64,000 nucleotides of DNA from an uncultured Alphaproteobacteria bacterium. Its GTDB lineage: Bacteria > Pseudomonadota > Alphaproteobacteria > HIMB59 > GCA-002718135. Location of the stretch: the NCBI GenBank assembly GCA_902518705.1, contig CABYHW010000002.1, positions 1 through 64,000 on the forward strand. Direction: 5' to 3'. A program made the translations under genes and the position numbers. Of the stretch, positions 45,984-55,364 are shown piece after piece. Under the pieces are notes generated by a model. The model saw only the letters and a program-made list of their open reading frames with translations. It had not been told where the DNA came from and ran no database searches. Within the stretch, counting starts at the first letter, position 1; each line of letters begins with the position of its first letter.

Positions 45984-48038
45984 ATGTTAAAAAAACTATT
46001 CATAGCGTTAGTATTTTCTTCCGCAACCTTTGTCTGGAGTGGAAGCTCTTTTGCAGGTGGTCATTGTGTAGGTACAACAATGAACGATGCACAGACAGGC
46101 GGAAAATATCCTCAGCAATATGAGTTATCAGAATATGAAAGTGCAGCCGGATGTACTATGAAGTTTTCGGATAATCCAAATATTGCTAGTATAAACGCTA
46201 CAATACAAGGTAACCCAGGAAGTCTACCTCCAGTTGAGGATAGATTACCTGATGAGCCGCTTGTTGTAGTACCATATGAGTCAATTGGTAAATATGGAAA
46301 TACAATAAACTTCTTATCAAACGCAACTGAAGCTGGAACTTCTGATATGTTATCTACAAGACACGTAAACTTATTACGTTTTGCTGATGACTTAACTACA
46401 ATTGTTCCAAACGTTGCTAAAGATTATGAGTGGAATGATGATTTTACTACTTTAACATTCATGTTACGTAAAGGTCACAAGTGGTCAAATGGCGAACCTT
46501 TTGTAGCTAGAGATGTTGAGTTTTGGTACGAAGATTTGATGATGAATCCAAAGATTCGTGAAAAACCATATCCATATCTATTAGTTGGTGGTGAACCAAT
46601 GACTGTTGATGTAATTGATGATCAAACAGTAAGATTTAATTTGCCATCTCCATTCCCTGGTTTAACTGCAACTATTGCATGGTCATATAACCAGTTCTTC
46701 ATGCCTTCACATTTCCTAGAACAATTCCATCCGGAAATTGATTCAAATGCTGATGCAAATGCTCAGGCATTAGGATTTGCAGATGGTTATGATGCTTTAG
46801 CAGCATATTATGGTAACTCAGGTTGGACTGATACTCCAACTCCTTTACTAGCTAAACCAGATCTAGTTGCTGGATTACCTTATGCAGCTTATCCTTCTTT
46901 AGAAGCTTATATGACGATTGAAGATACTACTGAAGGTAGAGTCTATGCAGCTAACCCATACTTTTTCCAAGTTGATACAGCTGGAAATCAATTACCATAC
47001 ATTGATTATCAAAATGAAAGATACATCAATGAAAATGAAATAAGATTATTAAAACTTGTTAATGGTGAAGTTGATTATAAATCTCAGTCTGTTCAATTAG
47101 AGTCTGCTCCTCAATTACTTGATGGTGCTGAGTCTGGTGGATATCAAGTTCAAATCAATCCAGGTTGTGGTGCTGCATTATTTAGTTTTAATGTAACACA
47201 TCCTGATCCTGAAAAACGTAAAGTCTATGGGGATATTCGTTTCCGTCAAGCAATGTCAATTGCAATGAATAGAGACGAGATCAACGAAGTTGCATATTAC
47301 GGCTTAGGTAAAGTTGAGCAGTTTGTAGGATTTTCTCCTGCACCTGACTTCGTTCCTGAAAGTATAAAAATGCATATGACTCAATACGATCCAGATGGAG
47401 CAAATGCTCTTCTTGATGAAGTAGGATTAAAAGACGTTGATGGTGATGGATTTAGAGAATTACCAAATGGTGATGCTCTAGCTATTAACATTGACTACGC
47501 TACTCAAGGTATTGGTGGTGTTGAAGTTGAACTTGTTGCAAGATACTTTAATGAAGTAGGAGTAAAAACTACTTTTAAAGAGGTAACTCCAGATGAATAC
47601 CGTGGTTCGCAAGCTGCTAACCAACTTGACGTTCATGTTTGGGATAAAGGTCAACCATTAGCAATTGTTGCTGGTAACCCAGAAACATTTAAACCTCCGT
47701 TTGGTAACTACTTTAACCATACACAAGGTTTAGATTGGGCAGCATACATTGATAGTAATGGTGACGAAGGTACTAAACCTCCTCAGTGGGTATATGACTT
47801 AAGTGATGGAATTGATAAATTCCAATCTTACGCTCTTGGTACTGCTGAGTCTAATGAGTGGGGTGAAAAAATTGCAACAATGTTAACAGAGCAAAGTCTA
47901 TTGATTGGTACGGTGAAAGCACCTTTCCCAACCTATCATAGAAATGCGTTGAAAAACTTTACGCAGTTTAAAACTACTTCGTATGAGTATTATAGAACAT
48001 ACCCATACCTAGCTACTCAATGGTGGTTAGACGAGTAA
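45984..48038 (+). CDS. Dipeptide/oligopeptide-type ABC transporter, substrate-binding protein
   Basis: A 684-residue periplasmic protein of the SBP_bac_5 (Dpp/Opp) family, larger than the usual 530. Signal peptide MLKKLFIALVFSSATFVWSG. Core motif WNDDFTTLTFMLRKGHKWSNGEPF (about 139-162) is the family hallmark. Codon use looks more optimised (fewer T/A-rich strings) than its neighbours, which fits high expression. SD AGGAG precedes the start. The family binds peptides, nickel chelates, or sugar oligomers, so the substrate is open. Confidence 0.9.
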   Translation: MLKKLFIALVFSSATFVWSGSSFAGGHCVGTTMNDAQTGGKYPQQYELSEYESAAGCTMKFSDNPNIASINATIQGNPGSLPPVEDRLPDEPLVVVPYESIGKYGNTINFLSNATEAGTSDMLSTRHVNLLRFADDLTTIVPNVAKDYEWNDDFTTLTFMLRKGHKWSNGEPFVARDVEFWYEDLMMNPKIREKPYPYLLVGGEPMTVDVIDDQTVRFNLPSPFPGLTATIAWSYNQFFMPSHFLEQFHPEIDSNADANAQALGFADGYDALAAYYGNSGWTDTPTPLLAKPDLVAGLPYAAYPSLEAYMTIEDTTEGRVYAANPYFFQVDTAGNQLPYIDYQNERYINENEIRLLKLVNGEVDYKSQSVQLESAPQLLDGAESGGYQVQINPGCGAALFSFNVTHPDPEKRKVYGDIRFRQAMSIAMNRDEINEVAYYGLGKVEQFVGFSPAPDFVPESIKMHMTQYDPDGANALLDEVGLKDVDGDGFRELPNGDALAINIDYATQGIGGVEVELVARYFNEVGVKTTFKEVTPDEYRGSQAANQLDVHVWDKGQPLAIVAGNPETFKPPFGNYFNHTQGLDWAAYIDSNGDEGTKPPQWVYDLSDGIDKFQSYALGTAESNEWGEKIATMLTEQSLLIGTVKAPFPTYHRNALKNFTQFKTTSYEYYRTYPYLATQWWLDE

Positions 48039-48059
48039 TTTAACTCAATAAATAATAAA

Positions 48060-48088
48060 AAAAGCGGCAATTATATATTGCCGCTTTT
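48060..48088 (+). terminator. Hairpin with T-run between binding-protein and permease genes
   Basis: AAAAGCGGCAA and TTGCCGCTTTT form an 11-base-pair stem with a TTATATA loop, followed by CTTTTTTTAATT, 22 bases after the stop of the binding protein and 36 before the permease. It is the most classic rho-independent terminator seen in the window, in the middle of an operon. Partial read-through would set the ratio of binding protein to membrane proteins. Confidence 0.85.
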
Positions 48089-48124
48089 CTTTTTTTAATT
48101 ATTCTTATCTTCTAATTATTTTAT

Positions 48125-49138
48125 ATGATTAACTTTATACAATTTACTCTCACAAGAGCAGGACTTGCAGTTATAACTTTGCTTCTTGTATGCTTTATTG
48201 TTTTTTCATTAATGGAATTAGTTCCTGGAACTTGTGCTGAAAGATATCTAGCATTTAAAAATACGCAAGGATCACAAATAACTTATGAAGATATAGAAAA
48301 AGAAAAAATTCGTTTAGGTTTAGATAAACCTTTTTTGTATAGATATGGCAAATGGGTTTCCAATATAGTTTTTAATGGAGATTTTGGTGATAGTTGTATT
48401 TTAAGAATGAATATTAATGAATTATTAAGTGGAAGATTTACTCTATCTCTAACGATATGTTTGGTTGCACTTATATTTTCATATTTAATTGCTATCCCAG
48501 TTGGGATTATATCGGCCACGACAAAATATGCATCATTAGATAATACACTTAAATTTATAAGTTATCTTGGAATAGCTCTACCCAACTTTTTAGTAGCACT
48601 TTGTATAATGCTTTTTATGACTGTTTATTATGGAGATACGATGACAGGTTTGTTCTCTCAAGAATATGAAAATGAACCCTGGTCATCAGCAAAACTATTT
48701 GATTTTTTAAGTAGAGCTTGGCTTCCAATTTTTGTTTTAGGATGGAACGCAACTGCCTTTGCTCTTCAAACAGTTAGAGCACTGATGCTAGATGAAAATG
48801 ATAAACTATATGTAATGGCTGCAAGAGCTAGAGGAATATCAGGAATGAGTTTGTTGTGGAGATATCCTGCAAAACATTCTTTAGGTCCAGTTATCAATTC
48901 TATAGGTTTTGATCTTAATCGTATATTTAGCGCATTGCCGATTGTAGCCTTAATTTTAATTCTTACAGAAGCTGGGGCATTGTTGATTGAAGCTCTAGCA
49001 AGATCAAATGATCAGCAATTAGCAGGTGCAATTATTTTTCTTCTAACAGCAACAATTGTTTTTGTAAATTTTATAACGGATATTATTTTAGCTATAATTG
49101 ATCCAAGAATAAGAAAAGGAGTTATGGGTGGAGGTTAG
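48125..49138 (+). CDS. Dpp/Opp-type ABC transporter, permease 1
   Basis: A 337-residue DppB/OppB-type permease with six membrane segments. N-terminal FIQFTLTRAGLAVITLLLVCF and MELVPGTCAE are typical, and the EAA-like loop is MAARARGISGMSLLWRYPAKHSLGPVI (about 237-263). It overlaps the next permease gene by 11 bases. Confidence 0.92.
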   Translation: MINFIQFTLTRAGLAVITLLLVCFIVFSLMELVPGTCAERYLAFKNTQGSQITYEDIEKEKIRLGLDKPFLYRYGKWVSNIVFNGDFGDSCILRMNINELLSGRFTLSLTICLVALIFSYLIAIPVGIISATTKYASLDNTLKFISYLGIALPNFLVALCIMLFMTVYYGDTMTGLFSQEYENEPWSSAKLFDFLSRAWLPIFVLGWNATAFALQTVRALMLDENDKLYVMAARARGISGMSLLWRYPAKHSLGPVINSIGFDLNRIFSALPIVALILILTEAGALLIEALARSNDQQLAGAIIFLLTATIVFVNFITDIILAIIDPRIRKGVMGGG

Positions 49139-50288
49139 TAATCAAAAAAAAGAAGCTTATTATACTGCAACGCAGATGCAGTTAGTAAGAACACGATTTT
49201 TTGGAAATAGATCTGCTATGATTGCTGGTTCTATTTTACTATTTATGATTATTTGTAGTCTTTTTGCAGATTTTCTATCTCCTTACGATCCAACAATTAA
49301 GGGAAGAGATAAAGATTATGAAAATGGAGCACCTCAAATTCCAATGTTTTGGGATGATAATGGATTTTCAGCTAGGCCATTTCTACACACATTAGAAAAG
49401 TATAGAGGAGCTGATACAAATTTCAGATGGGTTTATAAAGTTGATACTGAAAAAAGAAGATACGTATATTTTTTTGTTGAAGGATGGGAATATAAAGTTT
49501 TTGATTTTAATATAAATCTTCCAGGAAAAATTTTAGATTTTAAAATTCCAGGTTTTACATTTAATACTCATTTATTTGGAGTTGAAGAGGGTGGTATTCA
49601 TATATTTGGAACAGATAAGGCTGGAAAAGATTTATTTAGTAGAACCTTAAGTGCAATTTACATTTCGCTAGCTGTAGGCACACTTGGAGTTTTTATATCA
49701 TTTGTACTATCACTAATTATAGGTGGAATATCAGGTTACTATGGTGGATGGATTGATAGTGTATTGCAGATGTTTACTGATGCAATTCGAACGGTACCAC
49801 CTATACCTTTATTCATGTGTCTTGCAGCCTTTGCGCCATTAGAATGGAGCTCTGAATTACGTTTCTTTTTTATATCTTGCTTACTTGGATTAATTTCGTG
49901 GCCAACACTTGCAAGAAGAGTAAGAACCCATCTATTAAGTGAAAGAAGCCAAGAATATATTCTTGCTGCAAAACTTTGTGGTGCGTCATCTACCCATATT
50001 ATCGTAAGACATTTGTTACCAAGTTTTACGAGTTACATTATTGTCGATTTAGTAATTAGTTTTCCATACATGTTATTATCTGAAACTGCTTTAAGTTTTA
50101 TAGGATTAGGCTTAAGAGAGCCAGTAAACTCTCTTGGCGTTCTTTTGCAAAATGCAACGAAGGCTGATGTACTTTTAAATTATCAATGGTATTTTATCCC
50201 CGTATTTTTCTTAGTCGTATTAATTTTAACATTTGTTTATGTAGGAGATGGATTACGTGATGCAGCAGATCCTCATAAGGTAAAGTAA
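49128..50288 (+). CDS. Dpp/Opp-type ABC transporter, permease 2, with a large periplasmic insert
   Basis: A 386-residue DppC/OppC-type permease, about 90 residues longer than average. It starts at a GTG with SD AGGAG (49117-49121), six bases upstream. After the first membrane segment (about 25-45) there is an insert of roughly 100 residues (ENGAPQIPMFWDDN... to about residue 145) before the GTDKAGKDLFSRTL motif; this resembles YejE-type permeases. The EAA loop is AAKLCGASSTHIIVRHLLPSF (about 280-300), then GLGLREPVNSLG. Confidence 0.88.
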   Translation: MEVSNQKKEAYYTATQMQLVRTRFFGNRSAMIAGSILLFMIICSLFADFLSPYDPTIKGRDKDYENGAPQIPMFWDDNGFSARPFLHTLEKYRGADTNFRWVYKVDTEKRRYVYFFVEGWEYKVFDFNINLPGKILDFKIPGFTFNTHLFGVEEGGIHIFGTDKAGKDLFSRTLSAIYISLAVGTLGVFISFVLSLIIGGISGYYGGWIDSVLQMFTDAIRTVPPIPLFMCLAAFAPLEWSSELRFFFISCLLGLISWPTLARRVRTHLLSERSQEYILAAKLCGASSTHIIVRHLLPSFTSYIIVDLVISFPYMLLSETALSFIGLGLREPVNSLGVLLQNATKADVLLNYQWYFIPVFFLVVLILTFVYVGDGLRDAADPHKVK

Positions 50289-50289
50289 T

Positions 50290-51279
50290 ATGAGTCACTT
50301 ATTAGAAGTAAAAAACTTAGATGTAAAATTTGATACTGATGAAGGTAGAATAACAGCAGTTGAAAATATATCTCTTACTGTAGATCAAGGAGAGGTACTT
50401 GGTATAGTTGGTGAATCTGGATCAGGTAAATCTGTTACTGCTAAATCGATTATGAAGTTAAACCCAGGTAATACCTCTTACAATGAAGATGCAGAAATAA
50501 TTTTAGATAACGAAAACGTTCTTCAATTTACTTCTAAGCAAGACTTAAAAAAAATTAGAGGTGGTAAAGTATCAATGATCTTTCAAGAACCTATGGCAAG
50601 CTTTGCTCCAGCAATAAAAATTGGTGCACAAATGGTTGAGCAATTACTAATTCATAAAAATATTAACAAAGATGAAGCAAAATCAATATCTATAAACATG
50701 CTTAAAAGAGTAGGTATAGCAGATGCAGAAAAACGGTTTAATCAATATGCATTTGAACTATCTGGAGGAATGCGTCAAAGAGCTATGATAGCTATGGCAT
50801 TATCAACCATGCCTAAACTTTTATTAGCAGATGAACCAACAACTGCTTTAGATGTAACAATTCAAGCTCAAGTAATTAACTTAATTAAAGATATTATTAA
50901 AGAATATCAAATGGGCGTAATATTTATTACTCATGATCTAGGCGTTATTGCTCAGGTTGCTGATCATGTAGCAGTAATGTATTTAGGAAGTGTAGTGGAA
51001 AAAGGTCCAGTAAATGAGATTCTTAAAAATCCTAAACATCCTTATACAAAAGGTCTATTACAAGCCTTACCTGATATAAATAACTTAGATGCACCATTAT
51101 CTCCAATACCTGGAAATATTCCAAGTCCATTAGATAGACCTACAGGCTGTGTATTTAGAACTCGATGTCCTCATCATAATCCTGAGGGTAAAGATGGCAA
51201 AATAGAAATGAAGTTAATTGAAGTTGAGTCAGGCCACTGGGTTGATCAGTGTGGAATTCAGTGTGGTCAAAATGGGTGA
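50290..51279 (+). CDS. Dpp/Opp-type ABC transporter, ATPase D
   Basis: A 329-residue ATPase: Walker A GESGSGKS, Q-loop FQEPM, signature LSGGMRQR, Walker B LLADEPTTALD and the C-terminal oligopeptide domain ending GCVFRTRCPHHNPEGKD. It follows the permease after one base. It heads a pair of paralogous ATPases that would act as a heterodimer. Confidence 0.95.
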   Translation: MSHLLEVKNLDVKFDTDEGRITAVENISLTVDQGEVLGIVGESGSGKSVTAKSIMKLNPGNTSYNEDAEIILDNENVLQFTSKQDLKKIRGGKVSMIFQEPMASFAPAIKIGAQMVEQLLIHKNINKDEAKSISINMLKRVGIADAEKRFNQYAFELSGGMRQRAMIAMALSTMPKLLLADEPTTALDVTIQAQVINLIKDIIKEYQMGVIFITHDLGVIAQVADHVAVMYLGSVVEKGPVNEILKNPKHPYTKGLLQALPDINNLDAPLSPIPGNIPSPLDRPTGCVFRTRCPHHNPEGKDGKIEMKLIEVESGHWVDQCGIQCGQNG

Positions 51280-52258
51280 TAATTTAATTTCAGTTAATAA
51301 TGTTTCAGTAAATTTTGATTATCAAGAAAATTTTATTTCAAAAAAACAAAAAATACATGCAGTTAACAATATTAATATTAAAATTAAAAAAGGATCCTTT
51401 TTTGGTTTAGTTGGCGAGTCAGGTTCAGGGAAAACTACTCTTGGTAGAGCAATACTTGGGGCTAATAAAATTAGTTCAGGCAATGTTATTTTCCATGATG
51501 ATGAAAGAGATTATGAATTAACTAATATGAACAAACAAGATTTAAAAGAATATAGAAAAAAAGCTCAACTAATTTTTCAAGACCCTTATGCTGCTTTAAG
51601 CCCAAGAATGACAGTTAGGGATATTATTGCAGAACCTTTAGAAGTAATGAAAATAACAAACTCAAGACAAGAGACTGATGAAAGAGTAAGAGATATCGCA
51701 GCTAAATGTAGACTAAATATTGAGCATTTACGACGATTTCCTCATGCTTTTTCTGGAGGACAAAGACAAAGAATATCAATCGCAAGAGCCTTAGTAAGTA
51801 ATCCAAAATTTATTGTAGCAGACGAAAGTGTTGCTGCTTTAGATGTATCAATACAAGCAGATATATTAAATCTTTTAAAACAACTTCAAACTGAGCTTAA
51901 CCTTACTTATTTATTTATTAGTCATGATTTAAGTGTTGTAGCGCATGTATGTGATGTTGTTGCAGTTATGTACTTAGGGCATATAGTTGAAATGGGCCCC
52001 TCAAGAGAATTATTTAAGAACCCTAAACATTCGTACACTAAAGCATTATTATCTTCTATTCCTTCAATTGATCCAGAGAAAAGATCTGAAGCTATTGAAC
52101 TAAAAGGAGAAATTCCTAGTGCATTAAATCCACCTCCAGGTTGTGTATTTAGAACAAGATGTCCTAATCCTGGAGTAGATTGCAAAGGTGGTGAGATAAC
52201 AATGGGCCTTACTGAAGTTGAACCAGGTCACTGGGTAGACCAGTGTTGTGTTTTATAA
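51272..52258 (+). CDS. Dpp/Opp-type ABC transporter, ATPase F
   Basis: A 328-residue ATPase when started at ATG 51272 (MGDNLISVNNVSVNF). The longer reading from TTG 51218 would add 18 residues that only repeat the tail region of ATPase D in another frame, so I prefer 51272, which overlaps the D stop by eight bases. Walker A GESGSGKTT, signature FSGGQRQR, Walker B IVADESVAALD, and a C-terminal GCVFRTRCPNPGVD. Completes a five-gene importer. Confidence 0.93.
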   Translation: MGDNLISVNNVSVNFDYQENFISKKQKIHAVNNINIKIKKGSFFGLVGESGSGKTTLGRAILGANKISSGNVIFHDDERDYELTNMNKQDLKEYRKKAQLIFQDPYAALSPRMTVRDIIAEPLEVMKITNSRQETDERVRDIAAKCRLNIEHLRRFPHAFSGGQRQRISIARALVSNPKFIVADESVAALDVSIQADILNLLKQLQTELNLTYLFISHDLSVVAHVCDVVAVMYLGHIVEMGPSRELFKNPKHSYTKALLSSIPSIDPEKRSEAIELKGEIPSALNPPPGCVFRTRCPNPGVDCKGGEITMGLTEVEPGHWVDQCCVL

Positions 52259-52290
52259 AAGCAGTATCTTTTAAAAACACATAACAATTT

Positions 52291-53190
52291 ATGAAAAGTA
52301 ATTTATTTTTAGCTGTTATCCTATCACTTTCAGGATTGTTCTTATTAGATTGTATGGGCATTGCGATAAAGTTTTTGCGAAACGATTATCCAGCTGCTCA
52401 ACTATCTGTTTTTCGAAATTTATTTGGTATGATCCCATGTGTTATTGCTTTATATTTTTCACAAGATTGGCACCGAAACGGTAGACAAATAAAAATAACA
52501 AAATGGAAGCTAGGATTATTTCGAGGAGTTTTTGTAGCTTTGGCTCAATTGTGTCTATACACTTCTTATGCTTATCTACCATTTGCTTTAGTCGCTACCA
52601 TGGAATACACAGGACCAATGATGGTTACTCTTCTTGCTATTCCTATACTAGGTGAAAAATTTGGTTGGTACAAAATGAGTGCAGTAATCTCTGGTTTTGC
52701 AGGTATTGTTTTAATTATGCAACCTTGGTCATCAGATTTTAATTATATGTTACTACTTCCAATACTTGCTGCTTTAGGATACTCGTTAGCAAGGGTAACT
52801 TCTTTAAGTTTTGAGGATCATGTTCCTTCACCACTTATTAACTTATACGGTCAAACAGGGACAATCATAGTTGCATGTATGTTGGTGATGCTTTTTGGTA
52901 TGTGGGAAAATTTTAAAAGTATAAATGATTTCTTAGTAGTTTGTGTTATGGGAATTGCAGGAGGATCTGGAACTTTATTATTAATCTACGGTGCTAGAAA
53001 AGCAGAACTTAGTAAAATTATGCCATTTGATTATATTGAAATATTTTTTGCACTTATTTTAGGTTGGATATTTTTTGCAGAATGGCCAATTGATCAACTC
53101 TTTCCAGGTACTTTTTTCATAGTTTTAGGTGGATTAATCATTTATCTTCAACAAAGAAAAAATAATTTTCAAAGATTAAGAAAAACATAA
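52291..53190 (+). CDS. EamA/DMT-family transporter
   Basis: A 299-residue protein with about ten membrane segments. MGIAIKFLRNDYPAAQLSVFRNLFGMIP (about 22-49) is the usual RhaT/EamA repeat start; YTGPMMVTLLAIPILGEKFGWYKMSAV follows. It shares one base with the mutarotase gene (TAATG), so it is in the sulfosugar operon. It might export a sulfonate by-product or sulfite, but the sequence cannot show direction or substrate. Confidence 0.82.
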   Translation: MKSNLFLAVILSLSGLFLLDCMGIAIKFLRNDYPAAQLSVFRNLFGMIPCVIALYFSQDWHRNGRQIKITKWKLGLFRGVFVALAQLCLYTSYAYLPFALVATMEYTGPMMVTLLAIPILGEKFGWYKMSAVISGFAGIVLIMQPWSSDFNYMLLLPILAALGYSLARVTSLSFEDHVPSPLINLYGQTGTIIVACMLVMLFGMWENFKSINDFLVVCVMGIAGGSGTLLLIYGARKAELSKIMPFDYIEIFFALILGWIFFAEWPIDQLFPGTFFIVLGGLIIYLQQRKNNFQRLRKT

Positions 53191-54242
53191 TGGAATATAA
53201 AATTACCAAACTTCAAAATGATAAAGGTTTAGATATTGATATAGTCAATATTATTAACTCAAATAATTACAGTTTTAGCTTTTATACATATGGTGGCTAT
53301 ATAAGTGATGTATGTATTCCAACTTCTTCTAATGACTCTGAAACAGAGGACGTGTTATTAGGTTATGGTAATTTAGATGATTGCCTAGAAGCTCATGGAT
53401 ATTTCAATTCAATTATTGGAAGAGTTTGTAATAGAATAGGGCAAAGTAAATTTAGTCTTAATGGGAAGGATTATAATTTATATCCTAATACAGCTCCTGA
53501 TCATCTTCATGGCGGAAAGGAAGGTTTCAATAAAAAGATTTGGCAAATAGCTGATATTAATAAAAAAAGTGACAGCATTAAAGTAGAGCTCACTTACTAT
53601 TCTAATCATTTAGAAGAAAACTATCCTGGAAACTTAGATTGTAAAACTATTTACGAGTTAAATAATAACAACGAAATGTTAATTTCTTTTCATGCTACTA
53701 CAGATCAAGATACTATTGTTAATATAACTAATCATAATTATTGGAACTTTCATGGTCATAAAGATAATTACAAAAATATTACAGAACATGTTGTTAAAAT
53801 ATCATCTAATCAAATTTGTGAAACTGATGAAGGCTCAATCCCTACAGGCAAGCTTTTAGATGTAGTTAATACAAAATATGATCTAAATAATTCGTTTGAA
53901 ATAAATAATACTTTTTTAGAAAGTGGTGGTATCGATCACAATTATGTTCTTAAAAATCACTCAATTGGTAAATCTATAGCTTCCATTTATAGTAAAATTA
54001 CTGGCATGGGAGTAGAATACTCAACTGATCAACCTGGAATACAATTTTATACTGGTAACATGATGAAGAAGTCATACAACGGAAAACATGATAGAAATTA
54101 TGGTTTACAATATGGAATGTGTCTAGAGACACAAATCTTTCCCAATGCTATTAATCAACCAAATTTTCCATCAACCATATTAAAAAAAGGAGAAAAATAT
54201 ACTTCAAATACTAAAATAAAATTAAGAAATGATTTTAAATAA
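53190..54242 (+). CDS. Aldose 1-epimerase family protein, possible sulfoquinovose mutarotase
   Basis: A 350-residue GalM-fold protein. It has the catalytic histidines in PDHLHGGKEGFNKK (H105 and H107), NITNHNYWNFHG around residue 180, and the catalytic Glu in MCLETQIFPNAINQPNFP near the C-terminus. It interconverts alpha and beta anomers of a hexose. In E. coli the sulfoglycolysis operon has such an enzyme (YihR) for sulfoquinovose. The neighbouring comDE, PfkB kinase and sulfolactate dehydrogenase genes support that role. Galactose mutarotase is the alternative, but no galactose pathway is nearby. Confidence 0.8.
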   Translation: MEYKITKLQNDKGLDIDIVNIINSNNYSFSFYTYGGYISDVCIPTSSNDSETEDVLLGYGNLDDCLEAHGYFNSIIGRVCNRIGQSKFSLNGKDYNLYPNTAPDHLHGGKEGFNKKIWQIADINKKSDSIKVELTYYSNHLEENYPGNLDCKTIYELNNNNEMLISFHATTDQDTIVNITNHNYWNFHGHKDNYKNITEHVVKISSNQICETDEGSIPTGKLLDVVNTKYDLNNSFEINNTFLESGGIDHNYVLKNHSIGKSIASIYSKITGMGVEYSTDQPGIQFYTGNMMKKSYNGKHDRNYGLQYGMCLETQIFPNAINQPNFPSTILKKGEKYTSNTKIKLRNDFK

Positions 54243-54288
54243 ATTAATTTATTGTTTAATCATTTTATATCTATAGACATCAAAAAAA

Positions 54289-54789
54289 ATGAAAATCAGT
54301 AAAAAAATTATCGATAATTTAAAAAAGGGTGGAGTTGATTTTTACTTAAGTGTTCCATGTAAGTTATTAGCTAACATGATTGATATTCTTGAAAAAGATA
54401 AGGAAGTTTATTATTCGGCTGTACCACGTGAGGAAGAAGGTATGGGTATCTGTGCTGGAGCTTATTTAGGAAATAAATTTCCTTGTATAATGATGCAGAA
54501 TACAGGAATAGGAAATTCAGTGAATGCAATTGTTTCTTTATTACAATTATATCAAATGCCCGTTGTTTTTCTAATTAGTTATAGAGGTACACCAGGTGAA
54601 CCAGTAGGAGCACAAGGTGGAATGGCTAAAATAACTGAAGATATTTTACAAACTTTAAGAATACCTCTGTTGCATTGTACTTCAGAAAATGATCTTGAGA
54701 AAATTTCAACATTTAGCAAACATGCAAAAGTTGTTGAGTCACCAGTTGCTATACTATGTGATTTCAATTTAATGAAAGATGATAAATGA
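54289..54789 (+). CDS. comD: Sulfopyruvate decarboxylase, alpha subunit
   Basis: A 166-residue thiamine-diphosphate-binding (PYR) domain protein. FYLSVPCKLLANMIDIL (about 17-33) and VPREEEGMGICAGAYLG (about 45-61, with the activating Glu) match sulfopyruvate decarboxylase alpha subunits. With ComE it converts sulfopyruvate to sulfoacetaldehyde plus CO2. Split subunits of this size argue against phosphonopyruvate decarboxylase, which is a single chain of about 380. Overlaps comE by four bases. The product is the direct substrate of Xsc at 4351. Confidence 0.88.
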   Translation: MKISKKIIDNLKKGGVDFYLSVPCKLLANMIDILEKDKEVYYSAVPREEEGMGICAGAYLGNKFPCIMMQNTGIGNSVNAIVSLLQLYQMPVVFLISYRGTPGEPVGAQGGMAKITEDILQTLRIPLLHCTSENDLEKISTFSKHAKVVESPVAILCDFNLMKDDK

Positions 54790-55355
54790 ACCGTTTTGAC
54801 TTATTAAATAAAATACAAAACATACTGAAAGATAACTTAGTAATTTGCAACATAGGTCTTCCATCACAAGAATTATATAAAATTAATGATCAACCAAACT
54901 TTTTTTATATGTTAGGCAGTATGGGTTTGTCTTCTTCTATAGGCTTAGGTTTGTCATTATCTCAAAATAAACATGTTATTAGTATAGATGGGGATGGATC
55001 TGTTTTAATGAATATGAACACACTAGCAACAATTGGTAATAGAGCACCATCAAATTATACTTTATTAATAATTGATAATGGATCATATGGTTCAACTGGG
55101 GACCAAAGAACATTCACGGATGAAAATACCTCTTTAAAAGATGTCGCACTTGGTGCTGGATGTAAAAAAGTCATCGAATGTTCAGGAGAAGAAACTTTAA
55201 ATGAGTTATCAAAAGCAATTGAAGACAAAAATAATTCTTATGTAATTATTTCAAAGATTAATTCGGGCAATGTTAAAATTGATCCTATACCTCTCAATCC
55301 TATAACCATAAGAGATAGGTTTAGAAAATTTATTGGTATTGTTAAATATCTATAA
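54786..55355 (+). CDS. comE: Sulfopyruvate decarboxylase, beta subunit
   Basis: A 189-residue protein with the PP-domain motif SIDGDGSVLMNMNTLATIGN (about residues 75-94) that holds the thiamine pyrophosphate and Mg, and the following LLIIDNGSYGSTGDQ. NIGLPSQELYKI opens it. It pairs with ComD, and the ATGA-type overlap points to a 1:1 complex. In methanogens the same pair makes sulfoacetaldehyde for coenzyme M; in an alphaproteobacterium with Xsc and no coenzyme M genes a catabolic role is more likely. Confidence 0.9.
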   Translation: MNRFDLLNKIQNILKDNLVICNIGLPSQELYKINDQPNFFYMLGSMGLSSSIGLGLSLSQNKHVISIDGDGSVLMNMNTLATIGNRAPSNYTLLIIDNGSYGSTGDQRTFTDENTSLKDVALGAGCKKVIECSGEETLNELSKAIEDKNNSYVIISKINSGNVKIDPIPLNPITIRDRFRKFIGIVKYL

Positions 55356-55364
55356 AAGCCTTTT

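Noticed and set aside
51218..51271. Longer start (TTG) for ATPase F that would overlap ATPase D by 62 bases
   Set aside because: The extra 18 residues are the D tail read in another frame; ATG 51272 gives the normal N-terminus of this family.
54289..55355. Phosphonopyruvate decarboxylase
   Set aside because: That enzyme is a single chain; here the PYR and PP domains are two overlapping genes as in ComDE, and no phosphonate genes are beside them.
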